A stretch of DNA of 64,000 nt from Tengunoibacter tsumagoiensis (GCF_003967535.1 NZ_BIFR01000002.1:1488001-1552000); one strand, 5' to 3'; positions 53,187-61,959 are shown, counted from the first letter of the stretch. The notes: generated by a model not told the origin, from the sequence alone. Made by a program: numbers and translations.

Positions 53187-53404
53187 CGCAAGGAGGCAAA
53201 AGGGTGATTGGGATGCGCGAACCGCGTATCCCAACCAGGTTCAATCTCCTTTTTTTTCTGGGTAAGTACCCATTCAGTTCCCTGCTCTATCCAGCGTGTA
53301 ACGTTGCGCACTGGTCGTGACTTTCGCGGGGGATATGGCATGATTACCACAGATTGCCCTTTCCGCCTGGCTTTGCTCACCGAACCACACGTCGGGCATT
53401 GCAC
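53183..53404 (-). CDS. Possible small zinc-finger-like ORF
   Basis: The 73-codon frame starts at GTG (VQCPTCGSVSKARRKGQ) and has RPVRNVTRWIEQGTEWVL, a plausible DNA-binding helix. It overlaps the 3' end of the exporter gene by four bases on the opposite strand. The frame stays open about 20 codons further upstream. No good ribosome-binding site. It may be a fragment of a larger lost gene. Confidence 0.3.
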   Translation of the reverse strand: MQCPTCGSVSKARRKGQSVVIMPYPPRKSRPVRNVTRWIEQGTEWVLTQKKKEIEPGWDTRFAHPNHPFASLR

Positions 53405-53589
53405 TTCTTGAACTGTCGATTCCAGCCAACGAGTTGTCTTCAGTTGAATTGTTCCTTCTCAGGAACAATGAGTATCTTCTCGATTTTCCTATGCCGTTCT
53501 CACCGGATCTCGACGGGAAGATGGCTCTCCTGGACGACTTTTCGGCTTACGCCGCAGTCACCTCTTTGGGGGGAGGGAGTAGAGGGTGT

Positions 53590-53854
53590 CGGATCGGGTT
53601 GACCAGGAACAAACGCTGGCAAACTCACCAGGTCCAACAGGTAGCTGTTTGACCTCTTTGAGAGCATCAGATGCTTCCTGGGGAAATGCACACGTCTGCC
53701 GATACGCTCGCACCCGTTCCGTAAGGCTGCCTACTCCGCCAGGGACTTTTTGCTCATAGAGAGCATTGGCCTACTCAAACTGCGTTTCAGGAGGACAGGT
53801 AGGAGAAACATCCAGACACCGCTCGGCTTCCTCAGCCAGGGCAAAGATTTCCCT
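53590..53854 (-). pseudogene. Decayed coding remnant, family unknown
   Basis: One minus-strand frame reads EIFALAEEAERCLDVSPTCP, PETQFE, a TAG, then ANALYEQKVPGGVGSLTERV and ALKEVKQLPVGPGEFA. Codon pattern and composition look like a genuine soluble helical protein. It has an in-frame stop and no start. Not recognised. Confidence 0.45.
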
Positions 53855-54772
53855 TTATTTACTCCCCAGCAAAAATGATGGGATCCCCTGGATATGTGTG
53901 AGGTGAAGAGCGCCCTGCCCATAAAAGCCGCCAATAATATTGAGGAGCGTCATCAATACAAAGAAGGCAATAGCAGTAGTCACGAGGACGATATCAGCGC
54001 GTTGCATCCGCAGTTCTATCAGCCAGGAGCGTTTTGTGACACCGAAACAGCGCAATTCCATCGCATTGATGATGTCTTCAGCGCCAAGGATAGAGCCAAT
54101 AACCACCGGTAAGATAAGAGGGGCAATACGCATCACCTTGCCTATCGGGCCACCACGCAGCTGATCAAGTTCAAAGCCACGGGCCCGTTGAGCCGCCAGT
54201 GTGGTATCAACGTCGCGCATGACTGTTGGTAAGAAACGAAACGAAAGATCGATGGCATAGGCAAATTTGTCGGGAAAGCCCAGGCCCCTGAAGGCAACGC
54301 CCATATGGCTTGGATCGATCGTGTAGGCAATAATGATGCCAAGAGTCGCAATGCCAATGTTGCGCATGATCTGAGTAAAAAAGAAGATAATGCTCTCAAC
54401 ACTAAAGAGCAGTGGCGCGGGTCCAATATAGGGGACATGTGAGCGAAAACCCAGGAATGGAAGCGAGAAGAGCACATGAACGTTATATGAGTCTACCTCT
54501 TGTAAGATGTTGCCCCCCGAGAGAAGATAGTTGCCAATGGTCAGAATGAGCGAAACGGTGATGACTAACCTCCATGTAGATTTTGTCTCTTCCCAGCGCA
54601 ACCGGCTCAGACAAAAATAGATGATGGTCAGAAGGAAGCCTCCAGCAATAATCCAGAAGTTAGAGGTCTGAGCAACGGCAAAGCTATAGGCAAAGAGCAG
54701 AATAATTTTCGTGCGCGAATCGAGTCGGTGGACAAACGAGTCTCGCTTGATATATGAGAAAGTGGTGAGCAT
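53855..54772 (-). CDS. ecfT: ECF transporter membrane coupling subunit EcfT
   Basis: The 305-residue integral membrane protein opens FVHRLDSRTKIILLFAYSFA, a typical EcfT start (HxLdpRtKl). It has about six to seven helices. The two coupling-helix motifs are AQRARGFELD and AMELRCFG; in standard proteins both carry Ala-Arg-Gly, and here the second is LRCFG. These helices dock into the paired ATPases. It is last in the operon ecfA-S-T, 108 bases after the S gene. Together they import a vitamin-like nutrient or metal. Confidence 0.9.
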   Translation of the reverse strand: MLTTFSYIKRDSFVHRLDSRTKIILLFAYSFAVAQTSNFWIIAGGFLLTIIYFCLSRLRWEETKSTWRLVITVSLILTIGNYLLSGGNILQEVDSYNVHVLFSLPFLGFRSHVPYIGPAPLLFSVESIIFFFTQIMRNIGIATLGIIIAYTIDPSHMGVAFRGLGFPDKFAYAIDLSFRFLPTVMRDVDTTLAAQRARGFELDQLRGGPIGKVMRIAPLILPVVIGSILGAEDIINAMELRCFGVTKRSWLIELRMQRADIVLVTTAIAFFVLMTLLNIIGGFYGQGALHLTHIQGIPSFLLGSK

Positions 54773-54880
54773 CGGCTGAGCTTCTTCCTTGTATGGTTGC
54801 GATATGGACGCGCCAACGCAGGAAAGGCACGCGGCCCTCCCTGCGTAGAGAGAACGAGAGCTTTCTCTGTCATAGAGCTG

Positions 54881-55537
54881 TTATTCTACAGAGGAAGCCT
54901 CCTGATCAACTGGAGTAGCCACTTGATTGACCTGATTGACTGGTTGTAGCTGTGTCGCACGTGTCGGGATGCCACGGCGAACAGTCGCTGCGTTGTAGGC
55001 AATCAAGAAGATGGGAAGAAGGATTAGGCCAGTGACAAGATCAGAGGTGATGCCCGGGATAAACTCGCTTGTGGCACCGGCAAAATCATAGTGAGAGACC
55101 CAGATGTCTGTATATGAACCGAAGGCGATTCCAACGACGATCCCCAGAGCACTGAATACTTCGGCAATGACAATCAGGCGCGTCTTCACATACCGCCCCA
55201 GACCATAGCGCACAGTGCTGTAGATAGCCAGACCAGCAATCAGGCCAATCAGTCCATTGCTAAGATCCCAGTTCCACCAGACGCCATACCCTGAGATGAG
55301 ATCGCCAAGAAAGTTTCCGACGAGCCCGGTAAAGAAGCCAACAATCGGTCCAAAGACAGCCCCGAAGAAGAGTGGAATGACGATACCGGGGCGCAAGGAG
55401 ACCCTGCCGATACTGGGAAGTTGCAGCACATTGGTGGCAACACTCAGGCCTGCATACAGAGCTGCTCCAAGAGCCATGTAAACGACCTGTCGTACGCCGA
55501 CTTTCCAGATAGAGGATGATGGTGAGAGTTTACTCAT
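54881..55537 (-). CDS. ECF transporter substrate-binding S component
   Basis: The 218-residue protein has about six transmembrane helices: VYMALGAALYAGLSVATNVL, a RPGIVIPLFFGAVFGPIVGF segment, and GLVGNFLGDLISGYGVWWNWDL with the GNFLGD-type loop. It has an Ala-rich helix 1 (ALGAALYAG), as S components use to contact EcfT, and a Gln/Val-rich cytosolic tail. It looks like the broad ECF S-component family (PF07155-type). The loop WWNWD may line the ligand pocket. Ligand not identifiable: no thiamine, riboflavin or biotin signature is clear. ATG 55537 is preceded by AAAGGACC. Confidence 0.8.
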   Translation of the reverse strand: MSKLSPSSSIWKVGVRQVVYMALGAALYAGLSVATNVLQLPSIGRVSLRPGIVIPLFFGAVFGPIVGFFTGLVGNFLGDLISGYGVWWNWDLSNGLIGLIAGLAIYSTVRYGLGRYVKTRLIVIAEVFSALGIVVGIAFGSYTDIWVSHYDFAGATSEFIPGITSDLVTGLILLPIFLIAYNAATVRRGIPTRATQLQPVNQVNQVATPVDQEASSVE

Positions 55538-55655
55538 AAGTCCAGGTCCTTTCGTTCTACGATAAAAGATACTGATAGAATAGAAATGCAGCGAAAAAAA
55601 TAAAATAGAGAGAAAAGAACTGTATGATGATGAATACACACAGCTCTTTGCTGTT

Positions 55656-57344
55656 TTATGGTGATGAGAGAAGATAGTTTAATAACGATGTTGGCCGTAA
55701 ATGACAACGGTGCAGGAGCTCCTGATCCCTCAGGATCTCCAATGGAGGACCATCTGCCTCGATTCTGCCATCTTTGAGCAGGAGCACACGTTGTGTAAAA
55801 CGCAGTGCCAGATCCAGATCATGGGTAATAAAAAGCAATGCATCCAGATCAGGAATACGGCGGATATGCTCCATTAAAGCGATATATGAGCGATAATCCT
55901 GCCCTGCGGTTGGTTCATCAAGCAATAAGATTTTGCTCCGCATCGCCAGGATAGAGGCGATGGTCACGCGCTTTTGCTGCCCAAAGCTCAGGGTGAAAGG
56001 TGATTGATCGGCGAAATCCTGTACATTGACCGCTCTTTGCGCCTGTTCGACCGCACTGGTAAGCTGGTCTCCGCGAAAGCCCAGATTCTCCGGCCCAAAA
56101 CTCACTTCTTGGCGTACAGTGGGTGCATACAGCATGGCCCCGGGATACTGGAAAACATACCCTACTTGCCCGGCGATCTTTGCCACACTCATCTTTTTGC
56201 TCTCTTTACCATAGAGCTGTATCGATCCCTGGGTAGGGCGCAACAATCCGAGAAATTGCTTCACAAGCGTTGTCTTGCCAGATCCATTGGGACCAAGCAA
56301 AGCGATCGTTTCTCCTCGGCGAATCTGAAATGAGATCCCCCGCAGAATCTCTGGCGAGAATGGGGCGTAGCGATAGTGAATATTCTCCAGCGAGAGGATG
56401 GTATCGCTCTTCTGGACCCCGTCTTCATCTGGTGTCCTCTGTCCGGTAATGATTGGCGTGATCAGACGCTCTCTCACTTCTTGCCGCGTGACGGACGCCC
56501 CAAATTGCTGAAGTCTGGATGTTACTGGCAGCTTCATCTGATCAGGATCGGCTAGCGCGAGAAATGAAGGGACATCGCCAAAGAATACCTGACGGCCACG
56601 ATCCAGGAGCAGAACCTTGTCCACATCGAGGTACAGAGCTTCTTCAACACGATGCTCAACAATGATAATGGAATGTCCTTCCTGACGCAGATGATGAATC
56701 AATTGCTCCAGTTCATCGACGGCAAAAGAATCCAGGCTGGCAAAGGGCTCATCAAAGAGGAAGATGGCCGGTTCCATCACCAATAATCCAGCGGCAGCCA
56801 CCAGCTGGCGTTGTCCTCCTGAGAGCGCATGGGTTGCTCTATCGCGATATGGTTCTAGTTTTAACTGGTGCAAGACGTTTTGCAGCGTGCGGAGCATCTG
56901 TGAACGAGGAACACCGAGGTTCTCCATGCCAAAGGCAACTTCCTGCTCGACAGTACTGCCCACAATCTGCTTATCGGGGTCCTGGAGCATCGTGCCAATA
57001 TGTCTGGCAAGGTCACGCAAGGAAATGCCATGAATTGCTTGACCATTGAGTCGAATCTCGCCGCTGAGTGTGCCGGAATAGGTATGGGGGATGAGTCCGT
57101 TCAGACATTTGAGTAAGGTACTCTTCCCACAGCCGCTCGGACCGGCAATCAAAAGAAGTTCACCTGGCAAAAGAGAGAAGGAAATATCAGCAAGAACAGG
57201 CGGCAGCGAGGCAGAAGAGGCTGTATCCTGACCTTCCTGCTCCTCTGGTGCGGTGTAACGAAAAGACACATGGTCTAAAAGGACGGCTGGCTCAACCTTT
57301 TTCGTTCCATCAGTTCCGCTGGTTTCATATGAAGACATGCTCAT
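55656..57344 (-). CDS. ecfA: Fused ECF ATPase (EcfA1-EcfA2 type)
   Basis: The protein has about 562 residues and two ATPase domains in one chain. Domain 1 has GPSGCGKSTLLKCLNG, LQDPDKQIVGSTVEQEVAFG, LSGGQRQLVAAAGLL and FLFDEPFASLDSFA. Domain 2 has GPNGSGKTTLVKQFLG, FQYPGAMLYAPTVRQEVSFG, SFGQQKRVTIASIL and LLLDEPTAGQDYRS. The LxDP/TVxxEVxFGPENLG pattern is diagnostic of ECF ATPases. The second signature is LSFGQQKR instead of LSGGQ. It is first in the operon, with a promoter and operator-like palindrome upstream. The start is uncertain between 57344 and 57338. Confidence 0.92.
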   Translation of the reverse strand: MSMSSYETSGTDGTKKVEPAVLLDHVSFRYTAPEEQEGQDTASSASLPPVLADISFSLLPGELLLIAGPSGCGKSTLLKCLNGLIPHTYSGTLSGEIRLNGQAIHGISLRDLARHIGTMLQDPDKQIVGSTVEQEVAFGMENLGVPRSQMLRTLQNVLHQLKLEPYRDRATHALSGGQRQLVAAAGLLVMEPAIFLFDEPFASLDSFAVDELEQLIHHLRQEGHSIIIVEHRVEEALYLDVDKVLLLDRGRQVFFGDVPSFLALADPDQMKLPVTSRLQQFGASVTRQEVRERLITPIITGQRTPDEDGVQKSDTILSLENIHYRYAPFSPEILRGISFQIRRGETIALLGPNGSGKTTLVKQFLGLLRPTQGSIQLYGKESKKMSVAKIAGQVGYVFQYPGAMLYAPTVRQEVSFGPENLGFRGDQLTSAVEQAQRAVNVQDFADQSPFTLSFGQQKRVTIASILAMRSKILLLDEPTAGQDYRSYIALMEHIRRIPDLDALLFITHDLDLALRFTQRVLLLKDGRIEADGPPLEILRDQELLHRCHLRPTSLLNYLLSSP

Positions 57345-57389
57345 GCTACTCGTTTGCCCCTTCAAATCTCATGCATAGATGATAAAGTA

Positions 57390-57419
57390 AGCATACTGGT
57401 TGAGCTCTGATGTTGTCAA
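57390..57419 (-). promoter_or_regulatory. Promoter of the ECF operon
   Basis: On the minus strand TTGACA (57419-57414), 18 bases, then TATGCT (57395-57390), about 46 bases before the ATG. A palindrome lies directly upstream. Confidence 0.6.
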
Positions 57420-57427
57420 GCTTTTTA

Positions 57428-57453
57428 TTGACTTAATTGATTCAATTTGTCAA
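57428..57453. promoter_or_regulatory. Operator-like palindrome upstream of ECF operon
   Basis: The 26-bp near-perfect dyad has outer arms TTGAC / GTCAA and inner AATTGATTCAATT. It lies just upstream of the -35 box of the ECF promoter, a natural place for a regulator of MarR, GntR or BirA type. Confidence 0.5.
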
Positions 57454-57509
57454 TAATTATTGCGCGTCGCAATCTGATATTTCCTTTTCTCTGTATGTCA
57501 CCTGGAGGT

Positions 57510-57650
57510 CTATGAAGCGCTACTTGCCTCCACTGGTGTTGTATGCACGATGGTTCCAGTGATCTGTTGGGGATTGACCAGCAAGTTCAGAATTGGGCAT
57601 GCTCGCTCAACTGCTTCATGAAGAGCATGATGATTCTCCTCCTGTTTTTT
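57510..57650 (-). pseudogene. C-terminal scrap, possibly OsmC/Ohr-like
   Basis: One minus-strand frame reads ALHEAVERACPILNLLVNPQ, then QITGTIVHTTPVEASSAS and a stop. The HEAVERACP segment resembles the C-terminal Cys helix of OsmC-type peroxidases. No upstream part is present. Weak assignment. Confidence 0.3.
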
Positions 57651-57678
57651 CTGTCCCTACATTGTTGTGCATCTTTAG

Positions 57679-57691
57679 TTCACTAAGTGAA
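57679..57691. promoter_or_regulatory. Small operator-like palindrome
   Basis: TTCACTAAGTGAA is a perfect 13-bp dyad, nested in GTTCA...TGAAC. It lies between the ECF and PIG-L promoters. Confidence 0.35.
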
Positions 57692-57770
57692 TGAACTTTC
57701 TCTACTTTAGCATATCTGAACAAAAAGCGGTTGTCAACAGAAAAACAAGCAATGGCCTGGCTTTTGTATC

Positions 57771-57799
57771 TTGACAAGATGAGTTTCGCTCCCTATACT
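57771..57799 (+). promoter_or_regulatory. Promoter of the PIG-L gene
   Basis: TTGACA (57771-57776), a 17-base spacer and TATACT (57794-57799), about 105 bases before the start. The leader contains a TTGATCAA palindrome at about 57812. Confidence 0.65.
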
Positions 57800-57904
57800 T
57801 AATATAGTTGATCAATTTAGTATACAATAGCTTTTGCATACGAGAGCGCGTCTATGAACCCGTATTGTGAGAAATTCCTTGTGAACAGACAGTAATGGGA
57901 GGAA

Positions 57905-58777
57905 ATGATGTCTTCTGCACTGAGATTACTTGGCATTTTCGCTCATCCTGATGATGAGTCGCTCGTTTGCGGAGGGACATTCGCTCGTTACGCTGATCAG
58001 GGAGTGGAAACCTCGCTCATTATTGCGACACGTGGCGAGCGTGGCTGGTTCAATGATTGGCACGATTATCCAGGTGAAAAGGTGCTGGGCTCTCTACGCG
58101 AAAAGGAGGTGCGCAAAGCGTGTCAAGAATTGGGCATATCCCGTCTCGATTTCCTGGATTATATCGATGGGGATGTGGATCTGGCGAATGAACATGAAAT
58201 CATTGCGAAACTTGTGTATTTGTTGCGCCAGATACGACCACACGTCGTCCTAACGTTCGGACCGGATGGTCTCTATGGTCATCCCGATCATATCGCGATT
58301 TCTCAGTTCACTACCTCTGCAATTCTCTGTGCTGCTGATCAGCAATATCCTTCTGCTCCAGATCTTGCCCCTCATCGTGTCTCAAAGCTCTATTACCGCT
58401 TTGCATCTAAAGCATGGTTTACGCGGCATATGCCGGTCTTTGGTGAGCTGGTGATGCAGATAGACGGGCAGGAGCGGCGAGCTCAATCCTGGACAGACTG
58501 GATTCTGACGACCAGCGTTGATGCCAGCGAGTACTGGTCTCAAGCCTGGCGTGCAGTGCTCTGTCACAAGACACAATTCCAGTATCCCACCAGGCTTGAT
58601 AGCCTGTCAGAGCAGGATCATCGCTATCTATGGGGAACGCAGGAGTATTATCGCGTCTTTAGTCTGGTGAATGGTGGCCGTAAAGAGGAACATGATCTTT
58701 TTGAAGGGCTCTCTCTTCCTGCCAGCTCTTCAAGCTATTCAGTGCCTCACAAAAGAGGAGAAATTGCCAGCTTTTAG
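57905..58777 (+). CDS. PIG-L/LmbE-family deacetylase
   Basis: The 290-residue protein has the Zn motif AHPDDESLVCGG near residues 13-24 with the catalytic Asp, and the third Zn ligand in GLYGHPDHIAIS. These define PIG-L/LmbE N-deacetylases such as MshB, BshB and GlcNAc-PI deacetylase. The insertion FNDWHDYPGEKVLGSLREKE is also usual. It removes acetyl groups from N-acetylglucosaminyl conjugates, but the substrate here is unknown. GGGAGGAA precedes ATGATG; the second ATG (57908) is equally good. Soluble. Confidence 0.9.
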   Translation: MMSSALRLLGIFAHPDDESLVCGGTFARYADQGVETSLIIATRGERGWFNDWHDYPGEKVLGSLREKEVRKACQELGISRLDFLDYIDGDVDLANEHEIIAKLVYLLRQIRPHVVLTFGPDGLYGHPDHIAISQFTTSAILCAADQQYPSAPDLAPHRVSKLYYRFASKAWFTRHMPVFGELVMQIDGQERRAQSWTDWILTTSVDASEYWSQAWRAVLCHKTQFQYPTRLDSLSEQDHRYLWGTQEYYRVFSLVNGGRKEEHDLFEGLSLPASSSSYSVPHKRGEIASF

Positions 58778-59287
58778 GATTTTTCGGGGTTTTTCAGTGT
58801 CTCTCTCAAGTGACCTGATGATCTTTTTGTAAACGATACAAAGAAATGCCGATATTACATCCCTGCGTGTCTGGTTTTTCACGCTTGCCTTTGTGACCAT
58901 TGGCCTTTCGTTCAAGGTTAGGGGTCTCAAGCAGCTGGTTGGCGTCCTGTGGTCGTATTTGGTTTAGGCGTTGTCTTTAATGCTCTGATAGCACTCCTCG
59001 TTGCCTATCTTATCTTCGGTGTGTTTTTGATTGGTCGTTAAGCTACCCCTCTCGTGTTCCTGTCGATAGGTCGGCGGGGCTGATCTTCTCAGATTTCGGA
59101 AAAAGGGATGTACGGTTCTCATCTTTGCCTATCGTGATGATAACCGTACGTCTGCATGTGAAAAAAGCCTCTCTCAATCAGGACGTTCAACCGATGGAGG
59201 CACATAGAGTTCTCTGGGAAATTGAATAAAGTCCCATGCCGAGAGAGAGCTGGAAGCGTTAGGAGTGAGAAGTAGATCTCTGAGGTA
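58778..59287. other. Intergenic with a membrane-protein relic
   Basis: It contains a YeiH-like remnant (58845-59041) and an imperfect hairpin near 59109-59146 (GTACGGTT / AACCGTAC). Otherwise nothing recognised. Confidence 0.45.
58845..59041 (+). pseudogene. C-terminal remnant of a YeiH-family (putative sulfate exporter) protein
   Basis: One frame gives ADITSLRVWFFTLAFVTIGL, SFKVRGLK. A shifted frame continues AAGWRPVVVFGLGVVFNALI, ALLVAYLIFGVFLIGR and a stop at 59041. Joined, this is the usual last two helices of YeiH/UPF0324 proteins. The frameshift is near 58930. The rest of the gene is gone. Confidence 0.6.
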
Positions 59288-60055
59288 CTAGAAGATCAGA
59301 ACCTCTCCATCCTGGGGAACCTGCACCCGTTGAGACAGGCCTTCTGTTGTAAGTCGTGTTTTAAGCTCTGCACGAGTTAGCACACAGTGATTGATAACCT
59401 CCATGTGTATCGCCACGATCTGAGCTGCTGGCACCTTGTGGGCAACCTGGCAGACATCATCTGCCGTCATAGTAATGGGGCCACCACCAGTCACATATTG
59501 GGCCGAACCAGCATAGAGGACGACCACTTCTGGTGTGTACTGTTCTAATGCCTGTTCAACTTCTTCGCACCAGATTGTGTCTCCTGCAATGTACAGTGAG
59601 GGTTCATCTTTTCCCTTTAGCACAAAGCCAGAGACGGGCCCCATCATTTTTCCCAACTCACCGCTTCCATGTCTCCCACCAGTTCGGGAAATATGCAGCC
59701 CCTGCCACTCCGTCTGCTGTTGAATCGGCAACACAGATGTAAAGCCTGCCTGCTCAAGCACCACCTGATCTTCGGGTTGACAGAGAATGGGGAGCTGTTT
59801 TGGCAAGAGTGTTTTGGCCTCGTCATCCCAGTGGTCGAAATGTGTATGAGAGAGCAGAACAGCATCGACATCAGGTAGCAATGTCAGCAACTCTGCTCTG
59901 GTCAAGGGAAGGTCCACCATCGGAATACGATATTCATTCCCTGCGTGAGGAATTGGTGGCATTGCCTCCGCCGCAGAGAACATAGGATCAACCAGGAGTG
60001 TAAGATCACCAAGGGTAACAACAAACGTCGCGTGACGTAAAAAGTGAAGCTTCAT
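59288..60055 (-). CDS. MBL-fold metallo-hydrolase (UlaG-like)
   Basis: The 255-residue protein starts KLHFLRHATFVVTLGDLTLL, the UlaG-like opening. It then has the metal motif LLSHTHFDHWD, RHGSGELGKM with a further His, IAGDTIWCEE with the bridging Asp, and IVAIHMEVINHC with the last His. This group includes lactonases, RNases and general hydrolases using Zn or Mn; the reaction cannot be chosen. GAGATACTGCT precedes the ATG. Soluble. It stands alone. Confidence 0.88.
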   Translation of the reverse strand: MKLHFLRHATFVVTLGDLTLLVDPMFSAAEAMPPIPHAGNEYRIPMVDLPLTRAELLTLLPDVDAVLLSHTHFDHWDDEAKTLLPKQLPILCQPEDQVVLEQAGFTSVLPIQQQTEWQGLHISRTGGRHGSGELGKMMGPVSGFVLKGKDEPSLYIAGDTIWCEEVEQALEQYTPEVVVLYAGSAQYVTGGGPITMTADDVCQVAHKVPAAQIVAIHMEVINHCVLTRAELKTRLTTEGLSQRVQVPQDGEVLIF

Positions 60056-60526
60056 AGCAGTATCTCATCTTTCTTGAGTATCTGATCGATTAATTGTGTG
60101 TATGCTAAAAGTATACTGCATAGCTACAGATAGAAAATCCAGCCATCCAGTCCCATAGCGATTATCAAAGTAGTGCTTACGCGCGCTATAGTGACGATCC
60201 GCGTGTGGTTTTATGCGTAAAGATCGACCGCATCCTGGGGTACGTGTAGGCGGCGCTGCTCCCTCATGGCTGCAACCAGCCAGTTGCAGCCATGAGGGAG
60301 CAAAAGGTGAGAAGGAGACCCTCGTTTCTTATTTGAGGGCACACTCATAGATAGGTAGGCGGGGATACCGATTTTTATGCCTACTCTAGTAGATTGAGGA
60401 TGGACGTAAGCGGGTGAGCCAATATAAAACCATCGCGAGCGCCTTTTGTTAATTTTTCTCTCAATGGGGAACGCAACGTACAGATTCAAGAGAAAGTGTA
60501 CCTCATGAGGTGTAGTTTTGTCAAAG
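60056..60526. other. Intergenic with a long hairpin
   Basis: A 109-codon minus-strand ORF (60211-60540) has no ribosome-binding site and runs through a perfect hairpin, so it is not called. No other gene. Confidence 0.45.
60257..60302. repeat. Perfect 20-bp stem-loop
   Basis: Arms 60257-60276 and 60283-60302 (TGCTCCCTCATGGCTGCAAC and its complement) flank six bases. It lies about 225 bases after the DUF1294 gene stop. No T-tract on either side. Confidence 0.6.
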
Positions 60527-60835
60527 CTATGCATGCCCACGGAAAGAGAACAGAATATAGAGAAGCAACAGACCTATTTGAAAGATAAGTATAAAACGCA
60601 ATTGGGTGATAAAGGGGCGTTTGATCGTCTTGTGCCTGAAGTATTTTCGGGCAGCATAGGCGCCAGGGGTGCCACCAACAAATGCGAGTAACAACAAGAC
60701 CCTTTCTGGAGTTCTTCGTGCTCCCATTTTGGCTGCACGCTTATCCAGGCCATACACGATGAAGGTCACTATATTAATTATAAGCAAGTAACCAAGAATA
60801 AATACCACGTTTGTCCTCGTCTCTTTTCGCAACAT
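60527..60835 (-). CDS. DUF1294 small membrane protein
   Basis: The 102-residue protein has three hydrophobic helices and the DUF1294 core: FIVYGLDKRAAKMGARRTPE, RVLLLLAFVGGTPGAYAARK, YFRHKTIKRPF. The family is membrane-bound and of unknown function, sometimes fused to cold-shock domains. The chosen ATG (60835) lies inside a 26-bp perfect palindrome; ATG 60868 would include the whole palindrome in the gene. No clear ribosome-binding site for either. Confidence 0.8.
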   Translation of the reverse strand: MLRKETRTNVVFILGYLLIINIVTFIVYGLDKRAAKMGARRTPERVLLLLAFVGGTPGAYAARKYFRHKTIKRPFITQLRFILIFQIGLLLLYILFSFRGHA

Positions 60836-60858
60836 ACAAGCACAGCTGTGCTTGTATG
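60833..60858. promoter_or_regulatory. 26-bp perfect palindrome over the DUF1294 start
   Basis: The palindrome is centred on CAGCTG, with the arm CATACAAGCACAG. Its right half as read on the minus strand contains the ATG of the DUF1294 gene. As DNA it would suit a dimeric repressor; as RNA it would hide the start codon in a hairpin. Confidence 0.55.
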
Positions 60859-61144
60859 CCACTATCATATAACATTATTCATGAATGGCGATGTGCGGCA
60901 TGGCTGTCGTTGGGGAAGATCCATGCGAGTGTTTCTCGCCAGGATTTCCCCATCTTGTTTTGATTGCGCTTTTTTTAGCAAAGCCGATAACAGCGAGACT
61001 GCTATTGAAGATGAGCAGGAGGCATGGGCACTCTCTGAAAGGTATTATAGACGCGTTGAAGCTGCAGGTGATAGAATAATTGCGAAAAATGATTGAAAAA
61101 TCATGCAAATGTTGCTGATGCTCGCTAACGAAAGAAGAGACGAG

Positions 61145-61864
61145 ATGCCAACCTTGTATTCCCCTGCCTTTTTTGACCTTCAGCTCCGCTTTGCTCAACA
61201 TGTCGCAAGAGTACGTGGTGTGAGTGTTGAAGATGCAGTCCTGCACACAACAAATATTCCTCTCCATTTTCTCAGACGACCATTTCAGCTTGATCATCCG
61301 CTGTGGCAAGAATATTGGGAAGGATTGATTCAGGCAAAAGATGGAGGTGAATGGACCTATCGCTTTTGCGAGCGTTTCTGGGGGTATTCTGATTCATCAC
61401 CCTACGGCTGTTTTCGCTATGACTATCGAGAAGATGAGCAACTTATTCGAATACACTTTTTGAATGATGACCCATTGGATGTTGGACCGCTCAGCAAGGC
61501 ACGAATGCAGAAGAGAATAGAGGAGCTAACCACGATGTTTACAGACATCAAGAGGCTGCATCCAGCCGCGCAAAAGGTGAAAGGGCGCTCCTGGCTCTAT
61601 AATCTTGAAGCCTATAGACGCCTCTTTCCGGCTGAATATGGAAAGAACCCAAAGGTGATTGAAGATGATCTGTGTGGTCTGGTACTCTGGGGCCAATTTT
61701 TACAAAGGGATGGCCAGGTCCATGATGAGCTTGTGACAACATTGCTTGACTGTTCTCGTGAGAAGCAGGCAATGAAGGAACTTATGGAATGTTTTCCTTA
61801 TCCAGTTCTTGAGCCAGAGTGCTCTCTTGATGCTTTTTATCTATTCTATAATAGATGGAGTTAA
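61145..61864 (+). CDS. Hypothetical soluble protein
   Basis: The 239-residue protein has no signal or membrane segment. It begins MPTLYSPAFFDLQLRFAQHV, continues with ARVRGVSVEDAVLHTTNIPL and a WQEYWEGLIQ helix, then YREDEQLIRIHFLND, RGRSWLYNLEAYRRLFPAEYGKN (cited in part) and a C-terminal PEPECSLDAFYLFYN-like end. GAAGAGACGAG precedes the ATG. A strong terminator follows. I do not recognise the family. Confidence 0.65.
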   Translation: MPTLYSPAFFDLQLRFAQHVARVRGVSVEDAVLHTTNIPLHFLRRPFQLDHPLWQEYWEGLIQAKDGGEWTYRFCERFWGYSDSSPYGCFRYDYREDEQLIRIHFLNDDPLDVGPLSKARMQKRIEELTTMFTDIKRLHPAAQKVKGRSWLYNLEAYRRLFPAEYGKNPKVIEDDLCGLVLWGQFLQRDGQVHDELVTTLLDCSREKQAMKELMECFPYPVLEPECSLDAFYLFYNRWS

Positions 61865-61898
61865 ATTTGCTGTTACCAGCCGCAAAGTAGTATTTTAG

Positions 61899-61959
61899 GG
61901 GTCAGTGCATCCGAATCTGAAAATTGTACGCTTAGGTTTGGATGCACTGACCCTTTTTT
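61899..61959 (+). terminator. Rho-independent terminator
   Basis: GGGTCAGTGCATCC pairs exactly with GGATGCACTGACCC across a 27-base loop, followed by six T. It lies 35 bases after the hypothetical gene. Confidence 0.85.

Noticed and set aside
57345..57904. Riboswitch before the ECF operon
   Set aside because: The leader between promoter and ATG is only about 40 bases, too short for known vitamin riboswitches. Palindromes fit a protein regulator better.
60211..60540. 109-codon minus-strand ORF
   Set aside because: It reads through a perfect 20-bp hairpin and has no ribosome-binding site or motif.
60875..61309. 144-codon minus-strand ORF
   Set aside because: It overlaps the start of the better-supported plus-strand gene at 61145 and carries no recognisable domain.
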